Assembly (NCBI GenBank): GCA_022824965.1
Contig: JAJDYY010000008.1
Location: 256,284-320,283, forward strand
Reading direction: 5' to 3'
Source of the DNA: Gammaproteobacteria bacterium
GTDB taxonomy: Bacteria > Pseudomonadota > Gammaproteobacteria > UBA4575
DNA: 64,000 bases
Part shown: one piece after another, positions 9,510-20,227 of the stretch
Layout: each line of letters begins with the position of its first letter
Position numbering within the stretch: position 1 is the stretch's first letter
Notes under the pieces: model-generated
Databases searched by the model: none
What the model was told of the DNA's origin: nothing
The model's input: the letters and a program-made list of their open reading frames with translations, nothing else
Position numbers and translations under genes: made by a program

Positions 9510-10178
9510 TCAGGATTCCTGCCCGGACAGGTGGGCCAGGGCCAGCCGCGCCGCATCCTGTTCTGCCAGGCGCCGGCTCTTGCCGGTGGCCACGAACGGT
9601 TCGCGACAGCCCGCGACCATGCATTCGACCGTGAAAAGCTCATCGCCTGATTTGCGGACCTGCTTCTGAAGCGCGTAGCGGGGCAGTCCCAGCCCTGCGG
9701 ACTGCAGGAGTTCCTGCAGCTTGGTCTTGGCGTCCTTGAGCTGCTCCACGGATGGAATGCGCTCAAGGCGCGTGCTGTACAGGTCCATGACGAGTTTTCG
9801 GGCCCGCTCCAGCCCCTGCGAGAGATATACGGCGCCGACCAGTGCCTCCAGCGCAGTGGCCAGAATCGAGTCCCGCTGCGCCCCGCCCGCCTTCAGTTCC
9901 CCTGCCCCCAGGGACAGGTGTTTGCCGAGTTCCAGTTCGCGCGCGATCTCGACCAGCGTCTCCTGTCTCACCAGGTGCGCGCGCAGCCGGGTCAGGTCGC
10001 CTTCCGGGCAGTCGGTGTAGCGAAGGAAGAGCCACTCGGCAATCAAAAATCCCAGCAGCGCATCTCCCAGGTACTCCAGTCTCTCGTTGTTGTGGGCGCC
10101 GGCACTGCGATGGGTCAGTGCCTGGCGGAAATGGTCCGAGCCTCGGAAAGGCTCGTCTAGGATGTCGGTAAGCTGCAA
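9510..10178 (-). CDS. rnc: ribonuclease III
   Basis: Double-strand-specific endoribonuclease that processes rRNA precursors and some mRNAs. The 222 aa contain the RNase III signature 'NERLEYLGDALLGFLIAEWL' near residue 30, and a C-terminal dsRNA-binding domain from about residue 152 ('DAKTKLQELLQSAGLG' to 'GKSRRLAEQDAARLAL'). It is the first gene of the rnc-era-recO-pdxJ-acpS-cysM series. A promoter-like sequence lies about 90 nt upstream. RNase III autoregulation through its own 5' leader is known in E. coli and would be possible here (inference). Confidence 0.97.
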   Translation of the reverse strand: MQLTDILDEPFRGSDHFRQALTHRSAGAHNNERLEYLGDALLGFLIAEWLFLRYTDCPEGDLTRLRAHLVRQETLVEIARELELGKHLSLGAGELKAGGAQRDSILATALEALVGAVYLSQGLERARKLVMDLYSTRLERIPSVEQLKDAKTKLQELLQSAGLGLPRYALQKQVRKSGDELFTVECMVAGCREPFVATGKSRRLAEQDAARLALAHLSGQES

Positions 10179-10266
10179 TCTATTTACTGTCGGTCTTCAG
10201 GGGTGATCGCACACGGTGCCGGGGTCGGGCAGGGTGTGCTGCAATTCAACATGGTGCGCTGGTGAT

Positions 10267-10294
10267 TTTATACCAGCCCGCTCGGGGAGACCAA
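10267..10294 (-). promoter_or_regulatory. candidate sigma-70 promoter for the rnc operon
   Basis: On the minus strand, TTGGTC (10294-10289) is followed after 16 nt by TATAAA (10272-10267). It sits in the gap between lepB and rnc and would give a leader of about 80 nt before the rnc start. The match is by eye only. Confidence 0.5.
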
Positions 10295-10319
10295 TTCGCG
10301 GTCCCGGTGAGGGGCCTTG

Positions 10320-11159
10320 CTAGATCTTGTTGCCGATGCGCTCGAAGTTGAAGTTCTTGCCGTCATAGTCCCAGTTCATCCACACCAGGAAGGCCCTGCC
10401 GACCAGGTTTTTTTCCGGAACGAAGCCCCAGCTTCGGCTGTCGCTGCTGTGGTCGCGGTTGTCGCCCATGACGAAGTAGTGGTCCTCGGGAACCTGTTCT
10501 GCGATCGGTCTGTTGCGTTTCGGGTCGCGGATCAGCACATCGTGCTCCAGTACCTGCAGGTCCTCGCTGTACATCGGGATGCCATTCATCACGCTGTTGG
10601 CACCCTCCCCGTGGTATACGCCGGTTTCCATCTGCGGCATGGGGCGGTGGTTGATGTAGACCGTCTTGTTCCGGTATTCGATGAAATCTCCCGGCAGGCC
10701 GATGATCCGCTTGATGTAGTCCGCAGAGGGATCGCTCGGAAAGCGAAACACCGCGACGTCTCCGCGTTGCGGGGCGCCGGTGTCGAGAATCTTGGTGTGC
10801 AGCACCGGCAGGCGCACCCCGTAACTGAATTTGTTCACCAGGATAAAGTCCCCGTGCAACAGGGTGGGCATCATGGAGCCGGAAGGAATCCGGAAGGGTT
10901 CTGCGATGAAGGACCGAAGCACCAGCACGATCAGGAGGATCGGAAAAAACGAAATGCACAGTTCGATAAACCAGGGATCCCGCTCGCGCGTATCCTTCCC
11001 GGATGCGGTCCTGTCCTGGAGACCGGAAGAGACGGCCGTTGACCTCATCGCCGCGCGCCGGGCGCGAAGGCAGTACCGGTCGAGCAGCCAGACCAGGCCG
11101 GTCACCAGGGTGCCGGCCAGCAGCAGGAATTCAAGATCCACGTGAATAGTCGATGACAT
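10320..11159 (-). CDS. lepB: signal peptidase I
   Basis: Membrane serine/lysine protease that removes signal peptides from exported proteins. The start at 11159 ('MSSTIHVDLEFLLLAGTLVTG') is preferred because an earlier in-frame start would lie inside tRNA-Pro. Two N-terminal membrane segments are visible, near residues 9-26 and 70-84. The catalytic serine is S95 in 'RIPSGSMMPTLLHGDFILV' and the general-base lysine is K150 in 'SADYIKRIIGLPGD'. The box 'GDNRDHSSDSRSWGFVP' is conserved. It is 279 aa long. LepA, the usual upstream neighbour, is absent; tRNA-Pro takes its place. Confidence 0.96.
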   Translation of the reverse strand: MSSTIHVDLEFLLLAGTLVTGLVWLLDRYCLRARRAAMRSTAVSSGLQDRTASGKDTRERDPWFIELCISFFPILLIVLVLRSFIAEPFRIPSGSMMPTLLHGDFILVNKFSYGVRLPVLHTKILDTGAPQRGDVAVFRFPSDPSADYIKRIIGLPGDFIEYRNKTVYINHRPMPQMETGVYHGEGANSVMNGIPMYSEDLQVLEHDVLIRDPKRNRPIAEQVPEDHYFVMGDNRDHSSDSRSWGFVPEKNLVGRAFLVWMNWDYDGKNFNFERIGNKI

Positions 11160-11209
11160 TGATAGGTCCTGCTGTTGTGCTCGAACGGGTTTCGTCCATG
11201 TTCCGGGAC

Positions 11210-11286
11210 TGGTCGGGGTGAGAGGATTTGAACCTCCGACCACCGCAACCCCATTGCGGTGCGCTACCAGGCTGCGCTACACCCCG
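11210..11286 (-). tRNA. tRNA-Pro (anticodon GGG)
   Basis: A 77-nt cloverleaf on the minus strand. The acceptor stem is CGGGGTG paired with CACCCCG. The anticodon arm CCGCA-ATGGGGT-TGCGG gives anticodon GGG, and the T-arm contains GGTTCAAATCC. The CCA end is encoded. It lies between the MerR-type gene and lepB on the same strand, as in several gammaproteobacteria. Confidence 0.97.
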
Positions 11287-11300
11287 AAATTCGTTGGCAC

Positions 11301-11328
11301 ATAGTACAGAAAATTATAGGAAGAACAA
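11301..11328 (-). promoter_or_regulatory. candidate promoter for tRNA-Pro
   Basis: On the minus strand, TTGTTC (11328-11323), a 16-nt spacer and TACTAT (11306-11301) stand about 15 nt before the tRNA 5' end. They begin right after the stop codon of the MerR-type gene. The spacing suits a short tRNA leader. Confidence 0.45.
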
Positions 11329-11685
11329 TTACCGCTTCAAAACCTGCAACAGATCCTCGAGCTCGACCCGCATCTGGTGGATGAGCTGCTGGCTCTGACT
11401 CGTATCTTCCTTGGCCGAAGATCCCGACAGCTTCTGGCGCGCACCACCGATGGTGTAGCCCTGCACGTACAGCAGGTCGCGGATCTGTCGGATCAGGATT
11501 ACGTCATGGCGCTGGTAGTAGCGGCGGTTGCCACGCCGCTTGACCGGTTTCAGGGATGGAAACTCCTGTTCCCAGTAACGCAGCACATGGGATTTTACCC
11601 TGCAAAGTTCACTGACTTCGCCAATCGTAAAGTAGCGTTTCCCTGGAATCGGCGGCAATTCATCGTTATTGCTGATTTCCAACAT
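11329..11685 (-). CDS. MerR-family transcriptional regulator (ihfA-linked)
   Basis: Small 118-aa regulator with an N-terminal MerR winged helix: '[20 protein letters not shown]' followed by '[12 protein letters not shown]', then '[20 protein letters not shown]'. A short coiled dimerisation helix ends the protein, and no C-terminal metal- or ligand-binding domain is seen. Genes of this type follow ihfA in many gammaproteobacteria and their target is not known. Its first 20 nt overlap the 3' end of ihfA, which suggests translational coupling. Confidence 0.9.
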   Translation of the reverse strand: MLEISNNDELPPIPGKRYFTIGEVSELCRVKSHVLRYWEQEFPSLKPVKRRGNRRYYQRHDVILIRQIRDLLYVQGYTIGGARQKLSGSSAKEDTSQSQQLIHQMRVELEDLLQVLKR

Positions 11686-11965
11686 ACGCCTCGACTCTTG
11701 CTTTCAACTTCTGCCCGGGACGGAAGGTCACCACACGCCTGGCGGAAATCGGAATTTCCTCGCCGGTCTTGGGGTTTCGTCCGGGACGTTGGTTCTTGTC
11801 CCGCAAGATAAAGTTGCCAAAACCGGATAGCTTGACTTCGCGGCTTTGTTCCAAGGCGTTGCGGACTTCTTCAAAAAAGACTTCGACGAGTTCCTTGGCC
11901 TCGCGTTTGTTGAGGCCCAACTCCTCAAACAGATTCTCAGCCATTTGGGCTTTGGTCAGCGCCAT
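11666..11965 (-). CDS. ihfA: integration host factor subunit alpha
   Basis: DNA-bending nucleoid protein of the HU/IHF family, 99 aa, the usual length. It shows '[20 protein letters not shown]' at the start, the arm motif '[20 protein letters not shown]' and the '[13 protein letters not shown]' strand typical of the alpha subunit. It follows pheT by 5 nt, as in the E. coli pheST-ihfA operon. Its heterodimer partner IhfB is encoded at 30.1-30.4 kb. Confidence 0.97.
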   Translation of the reverse strand: MALTKAQMAENLFEELGLNKREAKELVEVFFEEVRNALEQSREVKLSGFGNFILRDKNQRPGRNPKTGEEIPISARRVVTFRPGQKLKARVEAYVGNQQ

Positions 11966-11970
11966 CGCAC

Positions 11971-14358
11971 TCAGCTTCTCATCTCCGCTCCAACCTGGTG
12001 TTCAAGTTGGGACACAATTGATGTGATGGTTTGTTCTACTTCTTTGTCTGTAAGGGTGCGTGAAAACTCTTGCAAAATCAAGCCTAAAGATATGCTTTTC
12101 TTCCCTTTTTTTATGCCCTTTCCGGTATACACGCTGAAGATCCCCACATGTTGCAGGATGGGAATTTGCATTTGTTCAATGTTTGCACAGATTCCAGCAG
12201 CACTCACGGCTTCGTCCACGACGAGGGTGATGTCGCGGCGAATCAACGGGAATTTCGACAGGGGACGGAACACCGGCTCAGGCAACCTTTGTGAAATTCC
12301 ATCCAGCTGCAGCTCGAACAGGTACACCGCCTGGCTGATGCCAAGCGAGCTCTGGATCCGCGGATGCAGGGCACCGAACCGGGCCAACATCACATCGCCG
12401 TGCAGGATTTGCGCGGCCTGCCCCGGGTGCAGGGCCGGGTCTTCCAGGGGAGAAACCTGGATCTCATCCTGTGGCAGCCGAGCCACCTCCAAAAGCCGTT
12501 CCACGTCGCCCTTGAGATCGTAGAAGTCGACCTCTCTCGGAACAGCACCCCACTGCTCGGGTTCACAATTTCCGCAGATCAGCCCGGCCAGGACCGGGCG
12601 CTGCAAAAGGCCCTCCGGGGTCTGGCAAAACTGCAGCCCGTGCTCGAAGAAGCGGATGCGCTCTTGCTGGCGATTGAAATTGTGCATGGCCGCCTGCACC
12701 AGGCCAGGCCAGAGACTGCTGCGCATCACCGACAGTTCCTGCGAGATCGGGTTTTCCAGGGCCTTGGCCCGGTGCTCCGGATTGAACAGGGCTTCCATCT
12801 CCTGGCTCACGAAGCTGAACGAGATGATCTCGCTGTAGCCGCTGCCCACCAGGGCCTGCTTCATCGATTCGAAGGGCCTGGTGTGTGCCACTTGGCCCCG
12901 GGTATCCAGAGAGATAGACTCCTCATAGGTCAGCGGGATGGCCTCATACCCCTTCAGGCGTGCAATCTCCTCGATCAGGTCAGCCTCGATTGCGAGGTCA
13001 GTGCGAAATCCTGGAGGGACCACGTGCAGGCATTCCCCGGAGCGCCGGACCTGGCACTGCAGGCGAACCAGCAACTTCTCGACTTCATCGGCGGACAGCT
13101 CGATCCCCAGCAGGTTCTTTGCATTGGAACACTCAAGCTCAATCTCTACCGGTTGCGGCAGGCGTGCGATATCTTCCTCGCAGACCACAGGACCGGCTTC
13201 CCCGCCAGCAATCTCAAGGATCAGCTGGGTAGCCCTCTGTATGGCAAGCTGCGCCAGGTCCGGGTCAACGCCGCGCTCGAAGCGGTGCGAGGAATCCGTA
13301 TGCAAGCCGTGTCTTCGTGCGATCCCGGCAAGTGCGCGCGGGTGAAACCAGGCGGCTTCCAAAAACACCGCGCTCGTTTGGTCCGCGACGCAGGAACGTT
13401 CGCCCCCCATGATGCCGGCCAGGGCCAGTGGGCTTTTGCCATCCGCAATCACCAGTTCGTCCCCGGACAGGGAAACTTCCTGGCCATTGAGCAGGTGCAG
13501 GGACTCCAAGTCCCGTGCGAAGCGAACGACAATCCCGGAATCGAGCTTGTCCAAGTCGAAGGCATGCATGGGCTGGCCGAGTTCCAGCATCACATAATTG
13601 GTGATGTCGGTGATGGCATTGACCGAACGCAGCCCACTGCGGCGCAATTTCTCTTGCATCCACAGGGGGCTCGCAATGTCCCCTTTCACCCCCGTGATGG
13701 CCCGCCCGACGTAGCGAGCACAGGCCTCGGACGCTTCAATCGTGACCGGGAACACCGTATCGGTCGAGGCTGCAATTGTCGGGCACGCCACCTCCTCGAG
13801 GGGTGACTCAAGCAGTGCCGACACCTCCCGGGCCAGCCCTTGAACGCTGAGGCAATCCGCGCGGTTGGGCGTCAGGTCGATATCGATGACGGTGTCCTCG
13901 AGCTCCAGGCACTCATGGAGGTCGATGCCAGGATCACAGGCCTCGGGCAACTCGATGATGCCCTCGGATGACTCGGCCAGTCCCAGTTCCGCAAGGGAAC
14001 AAAGCATCCCTGCAGACTCCACTCCATGCAATGTCTTTGCCTCGATGTCGACACCACCCGGGAGCTTAGCCCCGACTCGGGCCAGCGCCGTCATCATTCC
14101 GGCCCGGACATTGTTCGCCGCGCACACCACCGTGAGCATTTGGCCGGAACCGTCGTCGACCTGGCATACGTGGTAATTCCCACCATCGCTGTGCGACTCG
14201 GGTGACGTGATTCGTGCGACCACCACGTTCGAGAATGCGGGGGCAGCCGGCGAGAGACTGTCGACCTCGAGCCCGGCCATGGTCAGCACATCGGCAAGAT
14301 GCTTCGTGTCGGTGGGCGGGTCCACCCATTCGCGTAACCAGCGCTCGCTTACCTGCAT
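11971..14358 (-). CDS. pheT: phenylalanyl-tRNA synthetase beta subunit
   Basis: Beta subunit of the alpha2-beta2 PheRS that charges tRNA-Phe. The start at 14358 ('[17 protein letters not shown]') gives 795 aa, the E. coli length; longer in-frame extensions run into pheS. Domains in order are an N-terminal tRNA-binding OB fold (about 40-150), the B3/4 editing region, the B5 domain near 400-480, a catalytic-like core, and the C-terminal anticodon-binding ferredoxin-fold domain ('[20 protein letters not shown]' onward). It starts 10 nt after pheS. Confidence 0.97.
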   Translation of the reverse strand: MQVSERWLREWVDPPTDTKHLADVLTMAGLEVDSLSPAAPAFSNVVVARITSPESHSDGGNYHVCQVDDGSGQMLTVVCAANNVRAGMMTALARVGAKLPGGVDIEAKTLHGVESAGMLCSLAELGLAESSEGIIELPEACDPGIDLHECLELEDTVIDIDLTPNRADCLSVQGLAREVSALLESPLEEVACPTIAASTDTVFPVTIEASEACARYVGRAITGVKGDIASPLWMQEKLRRSGLRSVNAITDITNYVMLELGQPMHAFDLDKLDSGIVVRFARDLESLHLLNGQEVSLSGDELVIADGKSPLALAGIMGGERSCVADQTSAVFLEAAWFHPRALAGIARRHGLHTDSSHRFERGVDPDLAQLAIQRATQLILEIAGGEAGPVVCEEDIARLPQPVEIELECSNAKNLLGIELSADEVEKLLVRLQCQVRRSGECLHVVPPGFRTDLAIEADLIEEIARLKGYEAIPLTYEESISLDTRGQVAHTRPFESMKQALVGSGYSEIISFSFVSQEMEALFNPEHRAKALENPISQELSVMRSSLWPGLVQAAMHNFNRQQERIRFFEHGLQFCQTPEGLLQRPVLAGLICGNCEPEQWGAVPREVDFYDLKGDVERLLEVARLPQDEIQVSPLEDPALHPGQAAQILHGDVMLARFGALHPRIQSSLGISQAVYLFELQLDGISQRLPEPVFRPLSKFPLIRRDITLVVDEAVSAAGICANIEQMQIPILQHVGIFSVYTGKGIKKGKKSISLGLILQEFSRTLTDKEVEQTITSIVSQLEHQVGAEMRS

Positions 14359-14368
14359 GTCGTGAACC

Positions 14369-15391
<1,023 letters not shown>

Positions 15392-15398
15392 TCAAACA

Positions 15399-15427
15399 AA
15401 AAGGGAAAGGCAAAGCCTTTCCCTTTT
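15399..15427 (-). terminator. terminator-like hairpin between rplT and pheS (candidate pheST attenuator)
   Basis: On the minus strand a perfect 13-bp stem (AAAAGGGAAAGGC / GCCTTTCCCTTTT) with a TTT loop continues into TTTTTGTTT, a rho-independent terminator shape. It lies 50 nt after the rplT stop and 26 nt before the pheS start. In E. coli the same position holds the pheM leader and attenuator of pheST. Confidence 0.75.
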
Positions 15428-15477
15428 ACAAACTTTCTACCGGCGGTTATGCAACCATCAACGGCATTCAAGAAAAC

Positions 15478-15831
15478 CTACAAGCTTGCCTTCGCCCTTT
15501 CGGCGATTTTGCCAAACGTATCGATATCATGAACGGCGAGATCCGCCAGCACCTTGCGGTCAATCTGCACGGAGGCCTTGTTCAGTCCGTCCATCAGCCG
15601 GCTGTACGACAGATCGAACTGCCGCGCCGCCGCGTTAATACGCACGATCCACAGGGACCGGAACTGGCGCTTTCGCTGCCTGCGGTCACGGTAGGCATAC
15701 TGCCCTGCCTTGATCACCGCCTGCTTGGCGACACGGAAGGTGCTCTTGCGGGCGCCGTAATATCCCTTGGCCTTGGCCAGGATTTTCTTGTGTCTGGCGC
15801 GTGCCACCACGGCCCTTTTTGCTCTTGGCAT
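15478..15831 (-). CDS. rplT: 50S ribosomal protein L20
   Basis: Large-subunit assembly protein of 117 aa, the normal length. It is very basic, starting '[20 protein letters not shown]', and carries the conserved '[20 protein letters not shown]' and '[20 protein letters not shown]' segments. It follows rpmI by 33 nt. In E. coli, L20 represses translation of the rpmI-rplT message by binding RNA in this region; the conserved gene order makes the same feedback likely, though I did not model the RNA fold. Confidence 0.98.
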   Translation of the reverse strand: MPRAKRAVVARARHKKILAKAKGYYGARKSTFRVAKQAVIKAGQYAYRDRRQRKRQFRSLWIVRINAAARQFDLSYSRLMDGLNKASVQIDRKVLADLAVHDIDTFGKIAERAKASL

Positions 15832-15864
15832 CGATTCTCTCCAGGTTTACTCAGGCCATGGGCG

Positions 15865-16062
15865 TCATGCGTAGGGCAGCATCTGCCGTACGGATTTCAC
15901 GTCCGCGTCGGCAATGGTCGTGCCTGCGCGCAACTGGCGTTTGCGCTTGGTGCTTTTCTTCGTCAGGATGTGGCGGCCATGGGACTGGATGCGCTTGAAG
16001 CCGCCGCCTGCAGTTTTCTTGAAGCGCTTGGCTGCGCCACGGTTTGTCTTTAGTTTGGGCAT
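15865..16062 (-). CDS. rpmI: 50S ribosomal protein L35
   Basis: Small basic ribosomal protein of 65 aa starting '[20 protein letters not shown]', with '[20 protein letters not shown]' in the middle. It lies between infC (19 nt upstream) and rplT, as in nearly all bacteria. Confidence 0.98.
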   Translation of the reverse strand: MPKLKTNRGAAKRFKKTAGGGFKRIQSHGRHILTKKSTKRKRQLRAGTTIADADVKSVRQMLPYA

Positions 16063-16081
16063 ATCTGTATTCCTGACGGAT

Positions 16082-16603
16082 TCATTTTTTACGCAGCGGG
16101 GTAAACACCATGACCAGTTGGCGTCCCTCCATTTTGGGCCGTTGTTCCACTTCGCCGTGGGGCTCCAGGTCCTTCTCGATGCGGTCCAGTAACACGCCTC
16201 CCAGTTCCTGATGCATCATCTCCCGGCCCCGGAAGCGAACGGTCACCTTGGTCTTGTCGCCGTTCGTTAAAAATTCGATGATCTTTCTCAGCTTAACCTG
16301 ATAATCGCCTTCCTCCGTGCCGGGGCGGAACTTGATTTCCTTCACATGGATCAGTTTCTGCTTCTTCCTGGCTACCTGGGCCTTCTTGCTCTGCTGAAAC
16401 TTGAACTTGCCGTAGTCCATGACCCGGCATACGGGAGGGGTGGCATTCGGGGCAATCTCTACCAGGTCAAGTTCGGCTTCCTGTGCAATCTGCTGGGCTT
16501 CGCTGATATCCACCACGCCCACGTTCTCGCCGTCCAGTCCGATCAGTCGGACTTCCTGCCCGGTAATTTCCTCATTCAATCGGGTTACTTTCGCTACGCT
16601 AAT
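16082..16603 (-). CDS. infC: translation initiation factor IF-3 (AUU start)
   Basis: IF-3 binds the 30S subunit and checks start-codon choice. The N-domain contains '[20 protein letters not shown]', the linker '[20 protein letters not shown]', and the C-domain '[20 protein letters not shown]'. I place the start at ATT (16603-16601), giving 173 aa that begin (M)[15 protein letters not shown] strong Shine-Dalgarno AGGAGGA lies 7 nt before it, while no ATG or GTG in the right frame has one. A non-standard AUU start is the known basis of IF-3 autoregulation in E. coli. The downstream TTG at 16579 would cut off conserved N-terminal residues. Confidence 0.95.
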   Translation of the reverse strand: MSVAKVTRLNEEITGQEVRLIGLDGENVGVVDISEAQQIAQEAELDLVEIAPNATPPVCRVMDYGKFKFQQSKKAQVARKKQKLIHVKEIKFRPGTEEGDYQVKLRKIIEFLTNGDKTKVTVRFRGREMMHQELGGVLLDRIEKDLEPHGEVEQRPKMEGRQLVMVFTPLRKK

Positions 16604-16610
16604 ATTCCAG

Positions 16611-16617
16611 TCCTCCT
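16611..16617 (-). promoter_or_regulatory. Shine-Dalgarno that fixes the infC AUU start
   Basis: AGGAGGA on the minus strand, 7 nt upstream of ATT at 16603. It lies in the 19-nt gap between thrS and infC and is among the strongest ribosome-binding sites in the window, which supports AUU rather than the downstream TTG as start. Confidence 0.85.
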
Positions 16618-16622
16618 AAAAA

Positions 16623-18530
16623 TTAATGGCCGCGCACCCCGTGTTCCATAAACCTCTGCACGATGGCCTCAAGCGCCATCGGGCCCAGGTCTTCACCTCC
16701 ACGTGTACGAACGGCCAACTGATTTGCAGTTACTTCACGATCGCCCGCCACCAGCATGTACGGGATGTGTGTGATCGTGTGCTCTCGAATCTTAAAGCCA
16801 ATCTTTTCATTTCTCAAGTCGGAGATCACCCTGAAGCCTTGATTCCTAAGCATTTCTTCTGCCGAGCGCACATGTTGTGCCTGGCGGTCCGTGATATTCA
16901 GCAAAACCACCTGCACGGGGGCCAGCCAGAACGGCAGGTCGCCCGCATAGTTCTCGATCAGGATTCCGATGAACCGCTCCAGCGAACCCAGGATCGCGCG
17001 GTGGATCATGACCGGCACCTGGCGCGAGCCGTCTTCGGCCACGTAGGAGGCATCGAGTCGCCCCGGCATGGAGAAATCCACCTGGATCGTGCCGCACTGC
17101 CATACCCGGCCAATGCTGTCTCGCAGGGTGAACTCGATCTTCGGACCGTAGAATGCGCCCTCGCCCGGCTGCAGCTTGTATTCCAGGTCCTGCCCATCCA
17201 GCACCTGCTGCAGTGCAGCCTCGGCCTCGTCCCAGAGACTGTCCTCACCGACACGCTTCTCCGGGCGTGTCGAGAAGGCCAGATCGATATTTTCAAAGCC
17301 GAAGTCCCGGTAGACCTCGAAGGTCAGGTCGATAAGCTTTCGCACCTCCTCGGCAAGCTGGGCCCGGGTGCAGAAAACATGGGCATCGTCCTGCACGAAA
17401 CGCCTGGCCCGCAGCAGCCCGTGCAGGGTGCCGGAGGGTTCGTTGCGGTGCACCAGGCCGAACTCGGAGAGCTTGAGCGGCAAGTCCCGGTAGCTTTTCA
17501 GGCCCTGGTTGTAGATCTGCACGTGCCCAGGGCAGTTCATCGGCTTGATCGCGTACTCGCGGTTTTCCGACTGCGTGGAGAAGATCATCTCGCCGAACTT
17601 GTCCCAGTGTCCGGACTTCTCCCACAGCTTGCGGTCCAGGATCTGCGGCGTGGATACCTCCTGGTAGCCATGCGCACGAATCTTCTCGCGGATGTAGGAT
17701 TCGACCTGCTGGTACAGGATCAGTCCGCGTTCGTGCCAGAACACCATGCCCGGGGCCTCGTCCTGGAAGTGGAACAGGTCCATCTGCTTGCCGAGCTTGC
17801 GGTGGTCGCGCTTTTGCGCCTCCTCGAGCTGGGTCAGGTAGTGCTTGAGCTGCTTCTTGTCGGCCCAGGCGGTGCCGTAGATGCGCTGCAGCATCTTGTT
17901 GCTGGCATCGCCGCGCCAGTACGACCCGGCCAGGCGGGTCAACTTGAACGCACGCAGGTGGCGCGTGTTGGGCACATGCGGGCCGCGGCACATGTCAGTG
18001 TATTCCTGGTGGTGGTAGAGCGCGATGATTTCATCGTCCGGAATCTCGGAGGCGATCTCGACCTTGTAGTCTTCATCGCGCTGGCGAAACGCCTCCACCG
18101 CCTGGGCGCGACTGACCACTTCGCGGATGACGTCGTAGTCCTGCACGATCAACTCTTCCATGCGTTTTTCGATCGCTTCCAGATCCTCCGGGGTAAAGGA
18201 GCGCTCGTAGTCCACGTCGTAGTAGAAGCCGTTCTCGATGACCGGCCCGATCGCCATCTTGGCGGTCGGATACAGCTGCTTGATCGCGTGCCCCATCAGG
18301 TGGGCAAAGGAGTGGCGGATGATGTCGACCCCGTCCGGGTCCTTGCTGGTGACGATCTCCACGGAGGCATCCTCGGTGATGCTGACGCAGGCATCGGCCA
18401 GCTGTCCGTCGATGCGCCCGGCGATGGTCGCCTTGGCGAGCCCGGGGCCGATGGATTCAGCCACCTGCTGGATCGTGACCGGGTCAGTAAATTCTTTCTG
18501 GGTGCCGTCAGGCAGGGTGATGGTAGGCAT
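16623..18530 (-). CDS. thrS: threonyl-tRNA synthetase
   Basis: Class II synthetase charging tRNA-Thr, 635 aa from the ATG at 18530 ('[20 protein letters not shown]'). Domains: TGS (1-60); the editing domain with '[16 protein letters not shown]'; the catalytic core with zinc ligands in '[16 protein letters not shown]' and '[17 protein letters not shown]', and motif 2 around '[16 protein letters not shown]'; and a C-terminal anticodon-binding domain ('[20 protein letters not shown]'). It leads the thrS-infC-rpmI-rplT-pheS-pheT-ihfA series. An earlier in-frame ATG at 18566 adds 12 residues without family support. GGAG about 8 nt before the chosen start supports it. Confidence 0.97.
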   Translation of the reverse strand: MPTITLPDGTQKEFTDPVTIQQVAESIGPGLAKATIAGRIDGQLADACVSITEDASVEIVTSKDPDGVDIIRHSFAHLMGHAIKQLYPTAKMAIGPVIENGFYYDVDYERSFTPEDLEAIEKRMEELIVQDYDVIREVVSRAQAVEAFRQRDEDYKVEIASEIPDDEIIALYHHQEYTDMCRGPHVPNTRHLRAFKLTRLAGSYWRGDASNKMLQRIYGTAWADKKQLKHYLTQLEEAQKRDHRKLGKQMDLFHFQDEAPGMVFWHERGLILYQQVESYIREKIRAHGYQEVSTPQILDRKLWEKSGHWDKFGEMIFSTQSENREYAIKPMNCPGHVQIYNQGLKSYRDLPLKLSEFGLVHRNEPSGTLHGLLRARRFVQDDAHVFCTRAQLAEEVRKLIDLTFEVYRDFGFENIDLAFSTRPEKRVGEDSLWDEAEAALQQVLDGQDLEYKLQPGEGAFYGPKIEFTLRDSIGRVWQCGTIQVDFSMPGRLDASYVAEDGSRQVPVMIHRAILGSLERFIGILIENYAGDLPFWLAPVQVVLLNITDRQAQHVRSAEEMLRNQGFRVISDLRNEKIGFKIREHTITHIPYMLVAGDREVTANQLAVRTRGGEDLGPMALEAIVQRFMEHGVRGH

Positions 18531-18780
18531 GCAGATTCTCCAGTGGTGACCGATACCAGGGGCCACATGTTTCCAAAATGTATCTTCCGGTCCAGGTCAG
18601 GCGTCATCCCCTTGCTTTGCGCCATGTGAACTGCAAGATACTCCGAGCGCATAGGGTACACATTGTGACCTGCGAAGGGAACCGCAAATACCGATCCGCC
18701 GGCAAGCGAATCGTGTGAACTTCCTCACGCATCTTATCCAGCAGGAAGAAAGTCGGAACGAAGGACAGAAGCCGCACGTA
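18531..18780. other. 250-nt leader region upstream of thrS
   Basis: No convincing gene. The BASS transporter gene ends at its far side (18781) on the same strand, so this stretch should hold the thrS promoter and 5' leader. E. coli thrS is autoregulated by an operator that mimics tRNA-Thr arms. The segment just before the start (about 18545-18600) contains short complementary runs, but I could not establish a convincing mimic by eye. Confidence 0.4.
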
Positions 18781-19644
18781 TCAAGCAGCGGCACTAGGTC
18801 TTCGCCGCAGTAGCGCGACATAGATCAGCGCGGTCACAAACATGGTCAGGCTGTAGGTGGTCGCCGGCACCGTCGCGAGCCCGCCGCCGAACAAAAGCAC
18901 TGCAATTGCGATGGCCAGCGTCCCGTTCTGCAATCCGCACTCCATTGCAATCGCGGTTCGTTGTTTCGCGCCAGTCGCAAACCACCGCGCCAGCAGGTAA
19001 GCCGCCACCATCATGATCACGTTCAGCGCAAGAGTGGCCAGCCCGGCCTGGGCATAATAGGAGGCTAGATTATTGCGTTCCTGGTAGATGGCTCCGGCGA
19101 GCACCAGCACGAACAGCACGGCGGATACGGTACGCGCCGACGGCTCAACCCGCAGCGCAAAACCTTCGGCAAAACGGCGCACCAGCAGGCCGACCAGCAC
19201 TGGAATGGTGACGATCAAAAAGACACTGATCGCAGTATCAGCAACCGTGATGTCCTGCATCGCCTGCTCACCGATGAAATGGCCATAGGCGAACACGACC
19301 ACGAAGGGGATCGTGATTACGCTCAACAGGCTGATCACCGCGGTCAGCGAAATGGACAGCGCGACATCGCCACGAGCGAACGCCGTCAGAAGATTGGAGG
19401 TCACCCCACCCGGGGCTGCGGCAATGATCATCAGCCCGAGAGCCAGTTCCGGTGCCATCGGCCAGAGGCTGGCAAGCAGGAATGCGATCGTCGGTAGCAA
19501 GAGAATCTGTGACACGGCACCGACCGCGAAATCGCGTGGACGGCGCACTACCCGGACAAAATCATCAAAGGTAAGTCCGAGCCCAAGTGCCAGCATGATG
19601 AAAGCCAGCGCCAGAGGCAAAACGACATCCGTTACGAATCCCAT
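18781..19644 (-). CDS. bile acid:sodium symporter family (BASS) transporter
   Basis: Polytopic inner-membrane protein, 287 aa, with about nine hydrophobic segments beginning 'VVLPLALAFIMLALGLGLTF'. Family marks include 'RPRDFAVGAVSQILLLPTIA', 'APGGVTSNLLTAFARGDVAL' (the NL/AxGD region) and 'MECGLQNGTLAIAIAVLLF' (the GxQN region). BASS proteins move organic anions with sodium; the substrate here cannot be told from sequence. Codon usage and GC content match the core genome. It marks the last core-like gene before the AT-rich cassette at 19.8 kb. Confidence 0.87.
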   Translation of the reverse strand: MGFVTDVVLPLALAFIMLALGLGLTFDDFVRVVRRPRDFAVGAVSQILLLPTIAFLLASLWPMAPELALGLMIIAAAPGGVTSNLLTAFARGDVALSISLTAVISLLSVITIPFVVVFAYGHFIGEQAMQDITVADTAISVFLIVTIPVLVGLLVRRFAEGFALRVEPSARTVSAVLFVLVLAGAIYQERNNLASYYAQAGLATLALNVIMMVAAYLLARWFATGAKQRTAIAMECGLQNGTLAIAIAVLLFGGGLATVPATTYSLTMFVTALIYVALLRRRPSAAA

Positions 19645-19793
19645 GGCTCCTCCTTAACCCTGATTATTCTGGTGTCGCGTGACCTTTGGCATCGATTGAC
19701 AAAGGTGTCGCACGGACACCATTTGCACAAGTCATCACAGGCACCCTCAATTAGGAAGAAGGGCCAATCGCCAAAACCTGATCGCGTCGGAAG

Positions 19794-20216
19794 TCAGTAA
19801 AACGTCTTAATGATTTGTAGTACATATTTTATTATGAGCTGAGCTCTATCGTAGTCTGGTTTCCAATTTTTTTGCTGAAAGCAACCACTGGAAACAGCAT
19901 CCCATAATAGAATTCGAAGGCTGTTGGTGTTTTCATGAGACTTTTTTATACGCTTTAATTTTTTTGCAATTAGTCTGTGTTCGCTTGAAACAATTACTTG
20001 AGAAGCGATGATTGCAGATTCAAGTTTTTTGCGCTTGGACGTAGATAAGTTATTTGACCTCCAGTACTGAGTAGACATTTCCATAAACTCATAGTATCTA
20101 CGCTTCAACTGGTCAACTTCTTTCAGATATGAAACCCTGCGCAGGACACAATAGTTGCCCACGACACCAACCAAGGCTGCAATAGTTACAGCCACAAGGA
20201 ATTCAGAAAAATCCAC
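19794..20216 (-). CDS. small membrane-anchored hypothetical protein, third gene of the ATPase/STAS cassette
   Basis: I do not recognise a family. The 140-aa product (GTG start) has one N-terminal hydrophobic segment at about residues 5-25 ('EFLVAVTIAALVGVVGNYCV') followed by a basic, helical cytoplasmic-type domain rich in Lys/Arg/Ser ('STSKRKKLESAIIASQVIVS', 'EHRLIAKKLKRIKK'). It starts 11 nt after the STAS-like gene, so it is probably co-transcribed, though no clear ribosome-binding site precedes the GTG. It is AT-rich, unlike flanking core genes. It could be the membrane effector or target of the two upstream regulatory-type proteins (inference). Confidence 0.6.
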   Translation of the reverse strand: MDFSEFLVAVTIAALVGVVGNYCVLRRVSYLKEVDQLKRRYYEFMEMSTQYWRSNNLSTSKRKKLESAIIASQVIVSSEHRLIAKKLKRIKKSHENTNSLRILLWDAVSSGCFQQKNWKPDYDRAQLIIKYVLQIIKTFY

Positions 20217-20227
20217 GCAGATTATTA

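Noticed and set aside
12364..13806. 480-codon plus-strand frame opposite pheT
   Set aside because: Antisense artefact of codon bias, no domain.
16626..18629. 667-codon plus-strand open frame opposite thrS
   Set aside because: Shadow of the thrS codon pattern; no family features.
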